A stretch of DNA of 64,000 nucleotides from Natronorubrum sulfidifaciens JCM 14089 (GCF_000337735.1 NZ_AOHX01000029.1:127329-191328), one strand, 5' to 3'; positions 51,178 through 60,605 are shown, counted from the first letter of the stretch. Made by a program: numbers and translations. Notes: generated by a model not told the origin, from the letters alone.

Positions 51178-52209
51178 TTACTCTGGTTTCAGGCCGCCGT
51201 CCTGAACGCGCATGACGGCCTCGCCGTCGGCGAGGTTCGGTGCGTCGACCAGTCGAACGATCCGTTTGTCGCCTTTGGATTTGCGCAGATAGATCCGGAA
51301 CGTCGATTTGTGGCCGAGGATGTTCCCACCGATCGGCTGGGTTGGGTCGCCGAAGTAGGAGTCGGGGTTCGAAGCGACCTGATTGGTGACGATCACGGCG
51401 CAGTTGTAGAGGTTGCCGACCTTGTCGATGTCGTGGAGGTGTTTGTTGAGTTTCTGCTGTCGGTCCGCGAGTTCGCCACGACCGACGTACTCCGCACGGA
51501 AGTGTGCGGTGAGCGAGTCGACCGCCAGCAGGCGAACGGGATAGTCGGAGTCTTCGTGCTCGCCGGCCAGTTCCTTTGCCTTCTCGGCCAGCAGCATCTG
51601 GTGGTTGGAGTTGAACGCCTTCGCGACGTGGATCTTATCGAGGATGTCGTCGACGAGTTCGTCGACAGCCTCCTCGTCAGCCGCAGAGCCCTCGATCTCG
51701 CGGTCCTCGAGCGTCGCGTTGATGACCTCATCCTCGAGGCCACGGACCATGTCGTCGATCCGTTCCGGACGGAAGGTGTCCTCACTGTCGACGAAAATCG
51801 CACAGCCGTGAAGACCACCGACCTCCTTGGGAAGTTGGACGTTGACGGCCATCTGGTGGGTGACCTGCGATTTCCCGGAGCCGAACTCACCGTAGACTTC
51901 GGTGATCGACTGGGTCTCGATACCGCCACCGAGCAGGTCGTCGACGTCGTCGATGTGCCAGCTCAGCTTGCCGATCTCGTTTCGTCGCTCGAGGACGGTC
52001 GACCCGGTCTCGAAGCCACCGATGTCGGCGGCGTCACGGGCGGCGCGAACGATGTCTGCAGCCGTCGACTCGCCGACGTCAGCCGTGTTCGACAGTTCCG
52101 ACGGGGAGGCGACGGCGAGACTCTGGAACGAGTCGAAGCCGGCGTCGTGAAGCTTGTCTGCGGTTGCGGGACCAACACCGGGCAGCGTCTCGAGGTCTGC
52201 ATCAGGCAT
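51178..52209 (-). CDS. radA: DNA repair and recombination protein RadA
   Basis: A 343-residue archaeal recombinase that forms filaments on single-stranded DNA and carries out strand exchange. The N-terminal helix-hairpin-helix domain (1-65) is followed by Walker A GEFGSGKS (107-114), Walker [12 protein letters not shown] and the loop regions for DNA binding ([20 protein letters not shown]). The ATG is at 52209. Confidence 0.97.
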   Translation of the reverse strand: MPDADLETLPGVGPATADKLHDAGFDSFQSLAVASPSELSNTADVGESTAADIVRAARDAADIGGFETGSTVLERRNEIGKLSWHIDDVDDLLGGGIETQSITEVYGEFGSGKSQVTHQMAVNVQLPKEVGGLHGCAIFVDSEDTFRPERIDDMVRGLEDEVINATLEDREIEGSAADEEAVDELVDDILDKIHVAKAFNSNHQMLLAEKAKELAGEHEDSDYPVRLLAVDSLTAHFRAEYVGRGELADRQQKLNKHLHDIDKVGNLYNCAVIVTNQVASNPDSYFGDPTQPIGGNILGHKSTFRIYLRKSKGDKRIVRLVDAPNLADGEAVMRVQDGGLKPE

Positions 52210-52342
52210 ACTCTGTCGTTGTGCCGGACCCCGTATAAACCCTCGTTAACAGGGGAGTGAAAGTGAAAGTGCAGGACGACGGCGGGGTACTCGAGCTGGT
52301 CGGCCGCGGAATTATGTAGAAAGGCGCAGTTGTCGACTCTCC

Positions 52343-53533
52343 TCAGGGCATGCGGTCACCGGACTGCCACTCGAGGCAGACGAGGCGCTCGCCGGTGGCG
52401 ACGTACAGCGCTCGCTCGCCGATCGCCGGTGATCCGGTCGCCGCGTCCTCGAGCCCGTAGTGCCAGCACAGGTCACAGTCATCGGAGACGTCGATCCCGT
52501 ACAGCGAGCCGGTCGAATCGCCGACACAGAGGATGTCACCGACGATCACGGGACTGGAGGTGACCGGGCCGTCGAGGGCGACCCCTTTCTTCGCGAACAG
52601 CCAGCCACGCAGTTTCCGGCGGCCGAACGTCGTGTCGGTGACGTGGAGATAGCCATCGTCAGCACCGACGAACGTCGAATCGGTCGCCTCGAGGACGGTC
52701 GGGGACGTCGTAAACGACTCCTGAACCTCGTAGGTAAACCACGACTGCCCACTGCTGGTGTGGAACGCGATCAGTGTTCCGTCGTCGTCGGCGACGTACA
52801 CCCGGTCGTCGACGATCGTTGGCCCGTCGACGACCGTGCCGCCGACGGGGGCATCCCAGCAGACCTCGCCGGTCGTCGCCTCGAGTGCGACAACCGTCCC
52901 GTCAGTGGTACCGACGTAGACCTGATTGCCGTCGTGTGTCCGGTCGTCGTCTGCATCCATCCGGGCATCATCGAGCGACAGCAGATCAATCTCCTCGTCG
53001 GGATCGGTGTGTTCGCCCCAGCCCTGTCGCCGGGCTCGTTCGTCGTCGAGAGCCGGTGTGCCGACGGCAGGTGTGTCGGTCTCGTGTGTCCAGACGAGCT
53101 CGCCGCTGTCAGCCTCGAGCGCCGAGAGTCCGGCCGTATGGCTGGCGTACAGAAGCCCCTCCGACATGGCAAGCGAACCCCTGAGAGCGCCCGGAATGTC
53201 GGTCCGCCAGCGCTGCTCGCCGGTCGTCGGCTCGAGGGCGGAGACGACACCCTCGTCCGTGGCGAGATACAGGGCGTCGCGGGTGACGACCGGTGCCGTC
53301 TCGGTCACAGCCGTCGTCTCGAACACCCAGCGACGGCGACCGGTGTCGCGCTCGAACGCGTAGCAGTTCCCGTTGCTCGTCCCGACGAAGACGGTGTCTC
53401 GGTCGAGAACCGGCGACCCGGCGGGGCCGACGAGGTCGGCCGTCCAGCACTCGTCGAGCCGACGGGGTCCCTCGAGGTCGCGCCGCAGCCCCGAATGCTG
53501 GGGATCGCCTCTGAACTGAGTCCAGTCTGTCAC
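52343..53533 (-). CDS. PQQ-like beta-propeller protein
   Basis: A 396-residue propeller with seven to eight WD40/PQQ-like blades, repeating the motif A/V-xx-T/G-G-xxxW (for example AFERDTGRRRWVFETTA, ALEPTTGEQRWRTD, ALEADSGELVWTHE). A charged insert of about 45 residues (about 164-205, DDERARRQGWGEHTDPDEE) interrupts the fourth blade. There is no signal peptide, so it may be cytosolic. Start is GTG 53533, with a TATA box about 27 nt upstream. Function unknown. Confidence 0.88.
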   Translation of the reverse strand: MTDWTQFRGDPQHSGLRRDLEGPRRLDECWTADLVGPAGSPVLDRDTVFVGTSNGNCYAFERDTGRRRWVFETTAVTETAPVVTRDALYLATDEGVVSALEPTTGEQRWRTDIPGALRGSLAMSEGLLYASHTAGLSALEADSGELVWTHETDTPAVGTPALDDERARRQGWGEHTDPDEEIDLLSLDDARMDADDDRTHDGNQVYVGTTDGTVVALEATTGEVCWDAPVGGTVVDGPTIVDDRVYVADDDGTLIAFHTSSGQSWFTYEVQESFTTSPTVLEATDSTFVGADDGYLHVTDTTFGRRKLRGWLFAKKGVALDGPVTSSPVIVGDILCVGDSTGSLYGIDVSDDCDLCWHYGLEDAATGSPAIGERALYVATGERLVCLEWQSGDRMP

Positions 53534-53554
53534 TACCGACGAGTACCGAACGAA

Positions 53555-53564
53555 CTGATATAAC
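53555..53564 (-). promoter_or_regulatory. TATA box of the beta-propeller gene
   Basis: GTTATATCAG is centred about 27 nt before the GTG at 53533. This spacing supports a leaderless GTG start. Confidence 0.6.
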
Positions 53565-53832
53565 GTATGCGACAGTCAGCGACAGATGCAGATCGGAGTG
53601 CTCGAGGCGACGTGAAACGTAGCTCCGACTCGGGCTCTCGAGTGGTCAGAAGAATCGGCAGGAACCCGGGACAACTGGTGTATGGCGCAGTTGATGATGA
53701 TGTGGCGTGGTGGGTGTCCTGCCGTATGGCTCGTTATGCGGCCACGGCCCATACCAGTGGTGCCAACAGTGTTTGGTTGCTCGCCGAACAGCGGGTTTCC
53801 TCTCGGTCGTCCTCGAGGGCGCTCGTGATGGC

Positions 53833-54438
53833 TCACTCCCACGGATGGGTTCCGCCCGAACTCGGCCAGAGCGGGTACCAGTACTCCTTGTCGCGTTCGA
53901 TCTCGAGTTCGCCATCCAGCGTCGACTCGAGTGTGAACTCCGCGCTCGAGTCGCGTTCGCGGCCGGGTCGGGGCGCGAAGGGGTAGTATGCCCCGCGACG
54001 GAACGAGTAGATCCAGTAGGCCGGTCCGTCGCGGTCTTCGTAGGCGAACACGGCTGCGAGCAGCCGCGAGCCGTAGCCGTGCTCGATGAACGTGTCCGCA
54101 GCGAAATGCATGCTCGTAATGAGATCCTCGGGGTTGTCGTCCTCGAGGACGACCCAATGATAGCCGTGGTCGTCGCTGGTCACGGAGAACTCGGTGCCGG
54201 TTTCCTCGCGGCCCGCCTCGAGGATGGCTTCGACCTCGTCGACGGCGTCTCGAAAGCTCCTCGAGTCGACGCCGGAGAAACAGAGCGCGCCGATGTCCGC
54301 CGAGTCGTAGCCGAGGTCGGCCTCCATCGTCAGATAGGCGGTACTCATCCCGAAGAGGTCGTCCGGATCGGCGTCGCGTCTGGCGTCCGTCTCGGCGCGC
54401 AAGCCGAGGACGGCGCGGAGTCCGTCGAGCAGTCCCAT
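53833..54438 (-). CDS. pspAB: PspA-associated protein PspAB
   Basis: A 201-residue soluble protein of the PspAB type that goes with HtpX and PspA in haloarchaea and actinobacteria. It begins MGLLDGLRAVLGLR and has the central GALCFSGVDSRSFRDAVDEV and the ending IYSFRRGAYYPFAPRPG. It is directly downstream of htpX (24-bp gap), so it acts in membrane-stress response. Its biochemical role is not known. Confidence 0.82.
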   Translation of the reverse strand: MGLLDGLRAVLGLRAETDARRDADPDDLFGMSTAYLTMEADLGYDSADIGALCFSGVDSRSFRDAVDEVEAILEAGREETGTEFSVTSDDHGYHWVVLEDDNPEDLITSMHFAADTFIEHGYGSRLLAAVFAYEDRDGPAYWIYSFRRGAYYPFAPRPGRERDSSAEFTLESTLDGELEIERDKEYWYPLWPSSGGTHPWE

Positions 54439-54462
54439 ACGATCACAGAGGATGGCGACCCC

Positions 54463-55347
54463 TTAGAACGATTGCATCTCGCGCTCGAGGTCGCGCAGTT
54501 GTTCGACCCGTCGCTCTGTCGGCGGATGGGTGCTAAAGAGGCGGCCGACAATGCCGGACTTGATCGGGATGATGAAGAAGGCGTTCATCTCGGCTTCCTC
54601 GCGCATATCGTTTTTCGGGACCTTGTCCATCTGCCCGGAGATTTTCATGAGCGCGGAGGCCAGCGCGGAGGGGTTGCCCGTGATCGCGGCCGCGCCGCGG
54701 TCGGCCGAGTACTCGCGGTAGCGCGAGAGCGCTCGAATCAGGATGTAGCTGATAATCCAGACGAGCAAGGAGACGAGGATGGCGACCATGATGCCGCCGC
54801 CACCCTTGCCACCGCGATTCTGCCCGCCGCCGAAGAAGGCCCCCCAGCGAACGACCATGAACGCGATCGTCGCGAGCAGCGAGGCGAACGTCATCACCAT
54901 CATATCCCTGTTCTTGACGTGGGCGAGTTCGTGGGCGATGACGCCGTCGAGTTCGTCCTGATCGAGCGTTCGCATGAGCCCAGTCGTCACCGCGACGGCC
55001 GCGTTCTTCTGGTTGCGTCCGGTCGCGAAGGCGTTGGGAACGTTCGAGTCCATCACCGCGACTTTCGGTTTCGGGAGGTCGGCCTGCTGGGAGAGCCGTT
55101 CAACGGAGCCATGGAGTTGCGGGTACTCCTCGGCTGAAACCGTCTTCGCGCCCATGCTGCGGAGGGTGAGCGTGTCGCTGTAGTAGTACTGGACCAGCGA
55201 CATCCCGCCGAACAGCATCGCGAAGATCATCAGTCCGCCGCCCATGTAGGCGGTGATCACCCCTGCGAAGACGATGTACAGCGCAAACAACAGAAACATC
55301 GTTAGGAACATTCGAAACCGAAGCCCCCAGTCTGCCTGCCAGTTCAT
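54463..55347 (-). CDS. htpX: Membrane zinc metalloprotease HtpX
   Basis: A 294-residue membrane protease that degrades damaged membrane proteins. It has two TM helices near the N-terminus (about 12-32 and 36-55), HELAH (139-143) as the zinc site, third ligand Glu in YREYSADRGAAA, and two further TM segments. The start at 55347 (MNWQADWGLR) is preferred to 55389. Operon with pspAB. Confidence 0.95.
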   Translation of the reverse strand: MNWQADWGLRFRMFLTMFLLFALYIVFAGVITAYMGGGLMIFAMLFGGMSLVQYYYSDTLTLRSMGAKTVSAEEYPQLHGSVERLSQQADLPKPKVAVMDSNVPNAFATGRNQKNAAVAVTTGLMRTLDQDELDGVIAHELAHVKNRDMMVMTFASLLATIAFMVVRWGAFFGGGQNRGGKGGGGIMVAILVSLLVWIISYILIRALSRYREYSADRGAAAITGNPSALASALMKISGQMDKVPKNDMREEAEMNAFFIIPIKSGIVGRLFSTHPPTERRVEQLRDLEREMQSF

Positions 55348-55441
55348 ACCTCGAATGAGGTGGGCTGGACGAATAAGTGTCACCGACACGACCGCCGCGA
55401 AACATGATGGGTTACAATCACATCTGTAGGCGGTGTGTGCA

Positions 55442-55464
55442 ACCCCTTCGTTTCACATGGAGAC
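55442..55464 (-). promoter_or_regulatory. ORB-like (Orc1/Cdc6 recognition box) sequence
   Basis: On the minus strand the site reads GTCTCCATGTGAAACGAAGG then GGT. This is close to the haloarchaeal origin recognition box, which has TCCA-GTGGAAAC-GAAGGGG with a G-string. One copy only is present, 160 bp upstream of nmd3, with no orc1/cdc6 gene in the window. Confidence 0.4.
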
Positions 55465-55623
55465 CGCGGGACATGGCGTCGTCTGACACAGCTGAAAAGC
55501 GAGCTTGTGACAATGTGGTGTTAGAACTGGCGACTCGAGTGAGAGCGACTGCCCGAGAGCCCGCCCGGATTCGATGGCGGGTGGAACACGCCGTTTAACT
55601 CGCTTAAGTCCCAAACGGGGACA

Positions 55624-56763
55624 ATGAGTGAATCACGTGCGTTCTGTCCTCGCTGTGGCGATCCGGTTCCCGACCGGTCGGCGAGCGAGGCGGACGACGA
55701 GTCTGCGGTCGACCCGCTTCGGCCCGGTGCGGAGGTCGAACTCTGCGATGCGTGTTATTTCGAGGATTTCGACTTCGTCGATGCGCCGGATCGGATCGAC
55801 GTCCGCGTCTGCGCCCAGTGTGGGGCCGTCTATCGCGGTAATCGGTGGGTCGACGTCGGCGCGGAGGATTACACCGACATCGCCATCGAGGAAGTCAGCG
55901 AAGCCCTGAACGTCCATATCGACGTCGAAGACGTCGCTTGGCAGGTCGAACCCGAACAGATCGACCCGAACACGATCCGGATGCACTGTTATTTCACGGG
56001 CGTCGTCCGAGGTACGCCGGTCGAAGAACAGGTGATGATCCCGGTCAAGATGGCTCGTCAGACCTGTACCCGCTGTGGCCGGATCTCCGGCGACTACTAC
56101 GCGAGTATCGTCCAGATCCGCGCCAAAGACCGCACCCCGACGAGCGAAGAGACCGAGCGCGCCAAAGTGATCGCAAACCAGATCGTCGCGGAGATGGAGG
56201 CGACAGGTGATCGCAACGCTTTCGTCACCGAAGTCGGCGAGGTCGACGACGGCCTGAACATCAAGGTCTCGACCAACAAGATCGGCAAAAAGATCTCGAA
56301 CAAGATGGTCGAGGAGTTCGGTGGCACCGTCAACGACGCCGAAACGCTCGTCACCGAAGACTCCGACGGCAACGAGGTCTACCGGGTGACGTTCGCCGTC
56401 CGCCTGCCGCCGTACCCACCGGGCGACGTCATCGACCTCGCAGACGACGACGAGGGACCGGTACTCGTCCGCAGCGCTCGAGGCAACCTCAAAGGCGTTC
56501 GACTGACGACCGGCGAGCGCTACGAGGCGAGCTACGAGGAGGGTGACTCGCCCGAGGCGCGCAAACTCGGCGAGGCCGACGATGCCGTCGACGCCACCGT
56601 CGTCACCGTCGAAGATGACAACGCGGTGCAGGTGCTCGACCCCGAAACGTATCAGGCCAAAACGATCGCGCGGCCGGACTACCTCGATCCCGACGCCGAG
56701 ACGGTGCCCGTCCTCAAGAGTCGTGCCGGCTTGCACGTGCTTCCCGACGACAGCGATGAGTGA
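55624..56763 (+). CDS. NMD3-family ribosome export/biogenesis protein
   Basis: A 379-residue archaeal NMD3 homologue. Four CxxC zinc knuckles are visible: C8/C11, C41/C44, C63/C66 and C147/C150. A basic middle region (KISNKMVEEFGG) and an SH3-like C-terminal domain (about 280-379) follow. In eukaryotes NMD3 works with eIF6 on 60S; the archaeal function is likely late 50S assembly. Its stop overlaps the methyltransferase start by 8 bp. Confidence 0.95.
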   Translation: MSESRAFCPRCGDPVPDRSASEADDESAVDPLRPGAEVELCDACYFEDFDFVDAPDRIDVRVCAQCGAVYRGNRWVDVGAEDYTDIAIEEVSEALNVHIDVEDVAWQVEPEQIDPNTIRMHCYFTGVVRGTPVEEQVMIPVKMARQTCTRCGRISGDYYASIVQIRAKDRTPTSEETERAKVIANQIVAEMEATGDRNAFVTEVGEVDDGLNIKVSTNKIGKKISNKMVEEFGGTVNDAETLVTEDSDGNEVYRVTFAVRLPPYPPGDVIDLADDDEGPVLVRSARGNLKGVRLTTGERYEASYEEGDSPEARKLGEADDAVDATVVTVEDDNAVQVLDPETYQAKTIARPDYLDPDAETVPVLKSRAGLHVLPDDSDE

Positions 56764-57913
56764 GGACGAACCCGACCCGGAACCGCCGACCGACGAGCCG
56801 GTCGCCGTCGACGACGCCCTCGAGCAAGCCGGTGCGGAGACCGACGCCCCACTCGCGGCGATCGTCGCGAAACCACAGACGGAGACGGCCCTCGAGTCGC
56901 TTCGCGCCGAAGGCGTCTACGACGACTCGAGGCGGGTCCGCGAGGACGGCCCGGAGCGAGTCGCACTTCCCGTGACGGCGCCGCCGACCGACACCCGCGT
57001 CCTCGAGGTGGTGCGCCAACTCGAGCCCGAACCCCGAAACCCGGACCTCGAGGCGCTGCTGGCCGACCGCGGCTGGGGCGATGACGCACTCGAGTCGGTT
57101 CCGGGATCGTGGGCCGTCATCGGCTCGGTGATTCTCGTGACGGTGCCCGACGACTGTCACGACGAGACGGAGCTGGCCGAATCCCTGCTCGAACTCCACG
57201 GCGAAGCCGACAGCGTGCTGGCAGACGAAGGGATCGCAAACGACGGCGACGCTGGCACCTATCGCGAGCCACGCACGCGTCTGCTTGCTGGCGCGCGAGA
57301 TACCGAGACGATCCACACGGAACACGGAACGCGCTACGGGCTCGATCCCGCGAAAGTGATGTTTTCCCCGGGGAATCAGGCCGAACGCGCTCGGCTGGGC
57401 GACCTCGTCACGGCCGACGAGACGGTCTTCGATATGTTCGCTGGCATCGGCTACTTCACGCTCCCGATGGCACGCGCCGGCGCGCGAGTGACGGCAACCG
57501 AACTCAATTCCACCGCCTTTCGCTACCTGCTCGAGAACGCGATGCTCAACGATGTCACAGAGCGAGTCGACGCCTACATGACCGACTGTCGCGACCTCGC
57601 GAGCGAGGTCGACGCCGATCGGGTCGTGATGGGCTACTACGGCAGCGCGGACGGGTCGGACGACGACGCTCACGGCACCCGAACCGACGAGGCCCACGAG
57701 TTCCTCCCGAGTGCCCTCGAGGCGCTCAACTCCGGCGGCGTCGTCCACTATCACGAAGCCACCCCGGAGTCGCGGCTCTGGGAGCGTCCGCTCGAGCGGC
57801 TGGAAGCGGCGGGAGAAGACGCTGGACGGGACCTCGAGGTCCTCGAGAAACGCCGTGTCAAGAGTCACAGCGCCGGCGTCGAGCACGTCGTCGTCGACGC
57901 TCGCTTCGAGTAG
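56756..57913 (+). CDS. Trm5/TYW2-family tRNA methyltransferase-like protein
   Basis: A 385-residue SAM-dependent enzyme. The N-terminal D1/D2-like region (about 1-190) precedes a Rossmann domain with SPGNQAERARL, the SAM loop FDMFAGIGYFTLP, and VVMGYYGS in place of the NPP motif of amino-methyltransferases. The absence of NPP favours a TYW2 (aminocarboxypropyl transferase)-like or divergent Trm5 role at G37 of tRNA. The ATG at 56756 overlaps nmd3. Confidence 0.88.
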   Translation: MSEDEPDPEPPTDEPVAVDDALEQAGAETDAPLAAIVAKPQTETALESLRAEGVYDDSRRVREDGPERVALPVTAPPTDTRVLEVVRQLEPEPRNPDLEALLADRGWGDDALESVPGSWAVIGSVILVTVPDDCHDETELAESLLELHGEADSVLADEGIANDGDAGTYREPRTRLLAGARDTETIHTEHGTRYGLDPAKVMFSPGNQAERARLGDLVTADETVFDMFAGIGYFTLPMARAGARVTATELNSTAFRYLLENAMLNDVTERVDAYMTDCRDLASEVDADRVVMGYYGSADGSDDDAHGTRTDEAHEFLPSALEALNSGGVVHYHEATPESRLWERPLERLEAAGEDAGRDLEVLEKRRVKSHSAGVEHVVVDARFE

Positions 57914-57987
57914 CGTCGACACCGTTGGGTGCCGGCAGGCGGCCGAACGTCGTGACATTCATGCTGGCGCAGAGAGTTGTACCGCGT

Positions 57988-58074
57988 ATGGACAAAAACC
58001 AGTTCATCGCGCTCGCCTTCGCGTTCCTCATGGTCTCTTCGATGGTCGCCTGGGGCGCACTCGCGGCGTTCTGA
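57988..58074 (+). CDS. 28-residue membrane peptide
   Basis: An open frame MDKNQFIALAFAFLMVSSMV followed by AWGALAAF. A charged start and one hydrophobic helix make up the whole product. Very similar short peptides occur widely in haloarchaea. An in-frame ATG at 57961 would add nine residues. It lies 74 bp after the methyltransferase gene. Function unknown. Confidence 0.65.
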   Translation: MDKNQFIALAFAFLMVSSMVAWGALAAF

Positions 58075-58159
58075 ATCGGTTTCGACCATCGACCGCTCTT
58101 GGGGAGCGACAGCTCACCGCCACGAGACTCGTGTTTCTTTCGAAATTCAGAACGGTCGA

Positions 58160-59980
58160 TCAGCCATCCGTATCCCAAACATCAGCGAGCGGACTCGAGG
58201 ACGACGACGGACCCGACCGTCGCGAGCGAGAGCGCGTTCGGTTCGAGCGCGTCGACCCCGCTCGATCGCCACCGCCGCCTCGAGTCCCCCCACTGTCGCC
58301 AGTGATCGCCGCGGACGGGTCGAACGCCGGCAGCTCCGGCTGACTCATCCGGTCGACTTGGACCGCGAACCAGTCGGGCATATCCGTCCGCGCGCGCTCG
58401 AAGCAGTCCAGCAGACTCGAGTCGGCGAGATACGTCGCTCCGTAATCGTCGGGCGCGCGAACGACGCGGCCGCAGGCTTGAATGACGGTGCGCAGCGTCG
58501 TCCGGTAGTACCACGCCCACTGGCCGTCCTCGAGTCGGTGGGCGACTCGAGAATCGCCGGTGTTGAGAAACGGGGCCTTACAGAGCACCTGCCAGCGACA
58601 GAGGTCGCCTTTGAGATCGAGCGCTTCCTCCATCTTTACCGACAGAAAGACATCGGAGCCGTCGCTGGCTTTCCACTCCTCGAGGGCGGCGTCGCGGCCG
58701 TCGCGGTCGTGGGTCCGCACGCGGTCGCCGACGCCGAAGTCGGCGAGTAACTCGGCGAGTCGCTCCTGAATGCTGTAGGAGTGGGCGTGGATCAACCCCT
58801 TCTCGTCGGGGTGGTGTTGCATGAGCCGAACGATCGTGCGGGCGATTTTCGGCGTCGTCTCGGATCGCTGGTCGTAGGTCATCTTCCCCTGCGTGACGTC
58901 GTACAGCGGCCGGTTCTCGACGGGGAAGGTGTGTTCGACGTCGACCAGCGCGACGTTTGTGGGGTCGAGGCCGACCTGCCTGCAGAACGCATCTTTGTTG
59001 AGGATCGTCGCTGACAGCAACGCGAACGTGTTGCCTCGGTCCCAGACGGTGTGTTGGAGATACTTCTCGGGGCTCATCGGCTTGATCGTCAGCGGCCCGC
59101 CCGCGGGGTCGTCGTCCTCGTCGCGACTCGCCGCACGCGCGCTCGAGGGCTCGGATTGATCGACCAGCCACGTCGTCGGACTCTGTGGGTCGCGGTAATC
59201 CGAGACGAACCACTCGAGTTCGCCGATGAGTTCCTGCAGTCGATCGCGCGTGCGGACCTCAGCCGCCGAGAGCGACTCCTGGGCGAGGAGGTCGTCTTTC
59301 CGGCGCGTACAGATCTGGGCGACGTTTTCGGCGTACTGGACGGCGCGCTCGAGGCCGTCGACCTCGGGAACACGGAGGTCGTCCCAGAACGGCACCGTGC
59401 GCGGCCCGAGCTGGATCGTCGCGTACATCTCGGCCCACTCGGCGAGGCCGTGGGCTTCGTCGACGACGACGACGTCGCGTTTTCGAAAGACCTCGCTACC
59501 GGCGGTCTGCATGAAGTACGCGAGCGTCATCGCCGCGATGTCTCGGTTCGAAGCGATCGCCCGGTCGGAGAAGTACGGACAGCGGTGCTTGACCGAACAG
59601 TCGTAGCCGCGCTCGCGGACGCAGGGGGCCTGGTTGACCGGCGTCTCCCGCTCGTCGGGGAGAATGCAGGTGTAGTTCGACTTCCCACGGATGACGTTCA
59701 GATCGGCGAGCAGGTCGTCGGCCGCGACGTCGTCGAGCTGTGAGACCTGCGGGGTCGTGTAGTAGGCCCCGGTGGCGTCGCTTGGCTCGGCCTCGTCGAC
59801 GCGACGGGCACAGCCGGCGACGGCGCGGGCGAGCAGAGACTTGCCGCTGCCCGTCGGCGCACGGACGAGCACGACGTCGTTGCCGGCCGCGAAGGCGTCG
59901 CGAATGTCACGGAGGGCCTGTTCCTGAGTCCCGCGGTAGCTCGGTGCGGGAAATGCCTCGAAGATCCGCTCGGGATTCAC
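58160..59980 (-). CDS. Second XPD/DinG-like Fe-S helicase
   Basis: A superfamily 2 helicase of about 606 residues from the GTG at 59980 (VNPERIFEAFP). Walker A is RAPTGSGKS and the box is VVDEAHGL. A cluster of cysteines (NYTCILPD, APCVRERGYDCSVKHRCPYF) is arranged as the 4Fe-4S site, and CGRVVRAPDDYG near the end is motif VI. The acidic C-terminal tail after SAAITGDSGG is disordered. GTG starts at 60031 and 59992 are alternatives; a TATA-like CCTTTAGG near 60008 supports 59980. Paralogue of the helicase at 4736. Confidence 0.87.
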   Translation of the reverse strand: MNPERIFEAFPAPSYRGTQEQALRDIRDAFAAGNDVVLVRAPTGSGKSLLARAVAGCARRVDEAEPSDATGAYYTTPQVSQLDDVAADDLLADLNVIRGKSNYTCILPDERETPVNQAPCVRERGYDCSVKHRCPYFSDRAIASNRDIAAMTLAYFMQTAGSEVFRKRDVVVVDEAHGLAEWAEMYATIQLGPRTVPFWDDLRVPEVDGLERAVQYAENVAQICTRRKDDLLAQESLSAAEVRTRDRLQELIGELEWFVSDYRDPQSPTTWLVDQSEPSSARAASRDEDDDPAGGPLTIKPMSPEKYLQHTVWDRGNTFALLSATILNKDAFCRQVGLDPTNVALVDVEHTFPVENRPLYDVTQGKMTYDQRSETTPKIARTIVRLMQHHPDEKGLIHAHSYSIQERLAELLADFGVGDRVRTHDRDGRDAALEEWKASDGSDVFLSVKMEEALDLKGDLCRWQVLCKAPFLNTGDSRVAHRLEDGQWAWYYRTTLRTVIQACGRVVRAPDDYGATYLADSSLLDCFERARTDMPDWFAVQVDRMSQPELPAFDPSAAITGDSGGTRGGGGDRAGSTRSNRTRSRSRRSGPSSSSSPLADVWDTDG

Positions 59981-60106
59981 CGTTCGTTCCACGGCGCGGC
60001 CACATCCTAAAGGCTGCGGACCGTTGCTCACGATGAACCGTCACGGTCCGCGAATGGTCTTCGAAATCGACCGTAGGTGGCGTTTACCTGTGGGTAGTCA
60101 GCCGAT

Positions 60107-60115
60107 TACAAATAC
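60107..60115 (+). promoter_or_regulatory. TATA box of the tRNA-like gene
   Basis: TTACAAATA is centred about 30 nt before the 5' end of the tRNA-like gene at 60141. Confidence 0.5.
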
Positions 60116-60140
60116 GGAATCCGCCCTTGGTGTGAGATAC

Positions 60141-60228
60141 GGAAGGGTCGCTCAGCGGTAGAGCACCGCGGTGTCACATGACCCGCGGCGGCATTATGCC
60201 TCGTGGCGTTCGAATCCCACCCCTTCCG
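60141..60228 (+). tRNA. tRNA-like gene of unclear identity
   Basis: An 88-nt element with a perfect 7-bp acceptor stem (GGAAGGG / CCCTTCC, discriminator G), D arm GCTC-AGCGGTA-GAGC and T loop GTTCGAATC. The T stem has a bulged C (GTGG-C-G against CCCAC). The anticodon arm CCGCGG-T-GTCA-CA-TGAC-CCGCGG can fold into one long hairpin, leaving no open 7-nt loop. A variable arm GGCA-TTA-TGCC follows. The isotype cannot be read: GTC after T33 would be Asp, CAC would be Val. It could be an intron-bearing or degenerate tRNA. Confidence 0.55.
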
Positions 60229-60280
60229 CTTTTCCGCTACGGTTTCGACACCGACCAGTCGTCGGCACCACCGTTTTCGC

Positions 60281-60526
60281 TCACATGACGCCGAGCCGTG
60301 ACGTCTCCTCGTCGACCTGCTCGAGGCGCTCGATCACTGCCGCGGTCGGCTCTCCCTCGTCGGGCAGCGCCTCGATGCAGGGATAACACAGCAGGTGGCT
60401 CGTCCCGTCCGCGAGTTCCAGCGTCATCGCGGTCCCCTCGCTCCCCTCGCCGAACGTCCAGAGGTTGGCGATGCCGCCCGTGACCGTGACGGGGCGACCA
60501 CAGCCGTCACAGGAGTCGTTTGCCAT
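60281..60526 (-). CDS. Small zinc-ribbon-like protein
   Basis: An 81-residue protein from the ATG at 60526. CDGCGRPV (C6, C9) at the start and LLCYPCIEALPDEG in the middle give two CxxC knuckles that can bind one zinc. The intervening region (TVTGGIANLWTFGEGSEGTA) is beta-rich. Haloarchaea have many such one-zinc proteins of about 80 residues. Divergent from the cysteine-cluster gene by 79 bp. Function unknown. Confidence 0.8.
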   Translation of the reverse strand: MANDSCDGCGRPVTVTGGIANLWTFGEGSEGTAMTLELADGTSHLLCYPCIEALPDEGEPTAAVIERLEQVDEETSRLGVM

Positions 60527-60605
60527 ACTCGAGGCTGGGGGCCGAGCGCTGAAAGTCGTTCCCCCGTCCCGATCGCTTATATGCAGTGTCGTGGTACCGC
60601 CCCGC

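Noticed and set aside
55442-55464. Replication origin
   Set aside because: A single ORB-like box without an AT-rich unwinding region or orc1/cdc6 neighbour does not make an origin; kept only as a site of interest.
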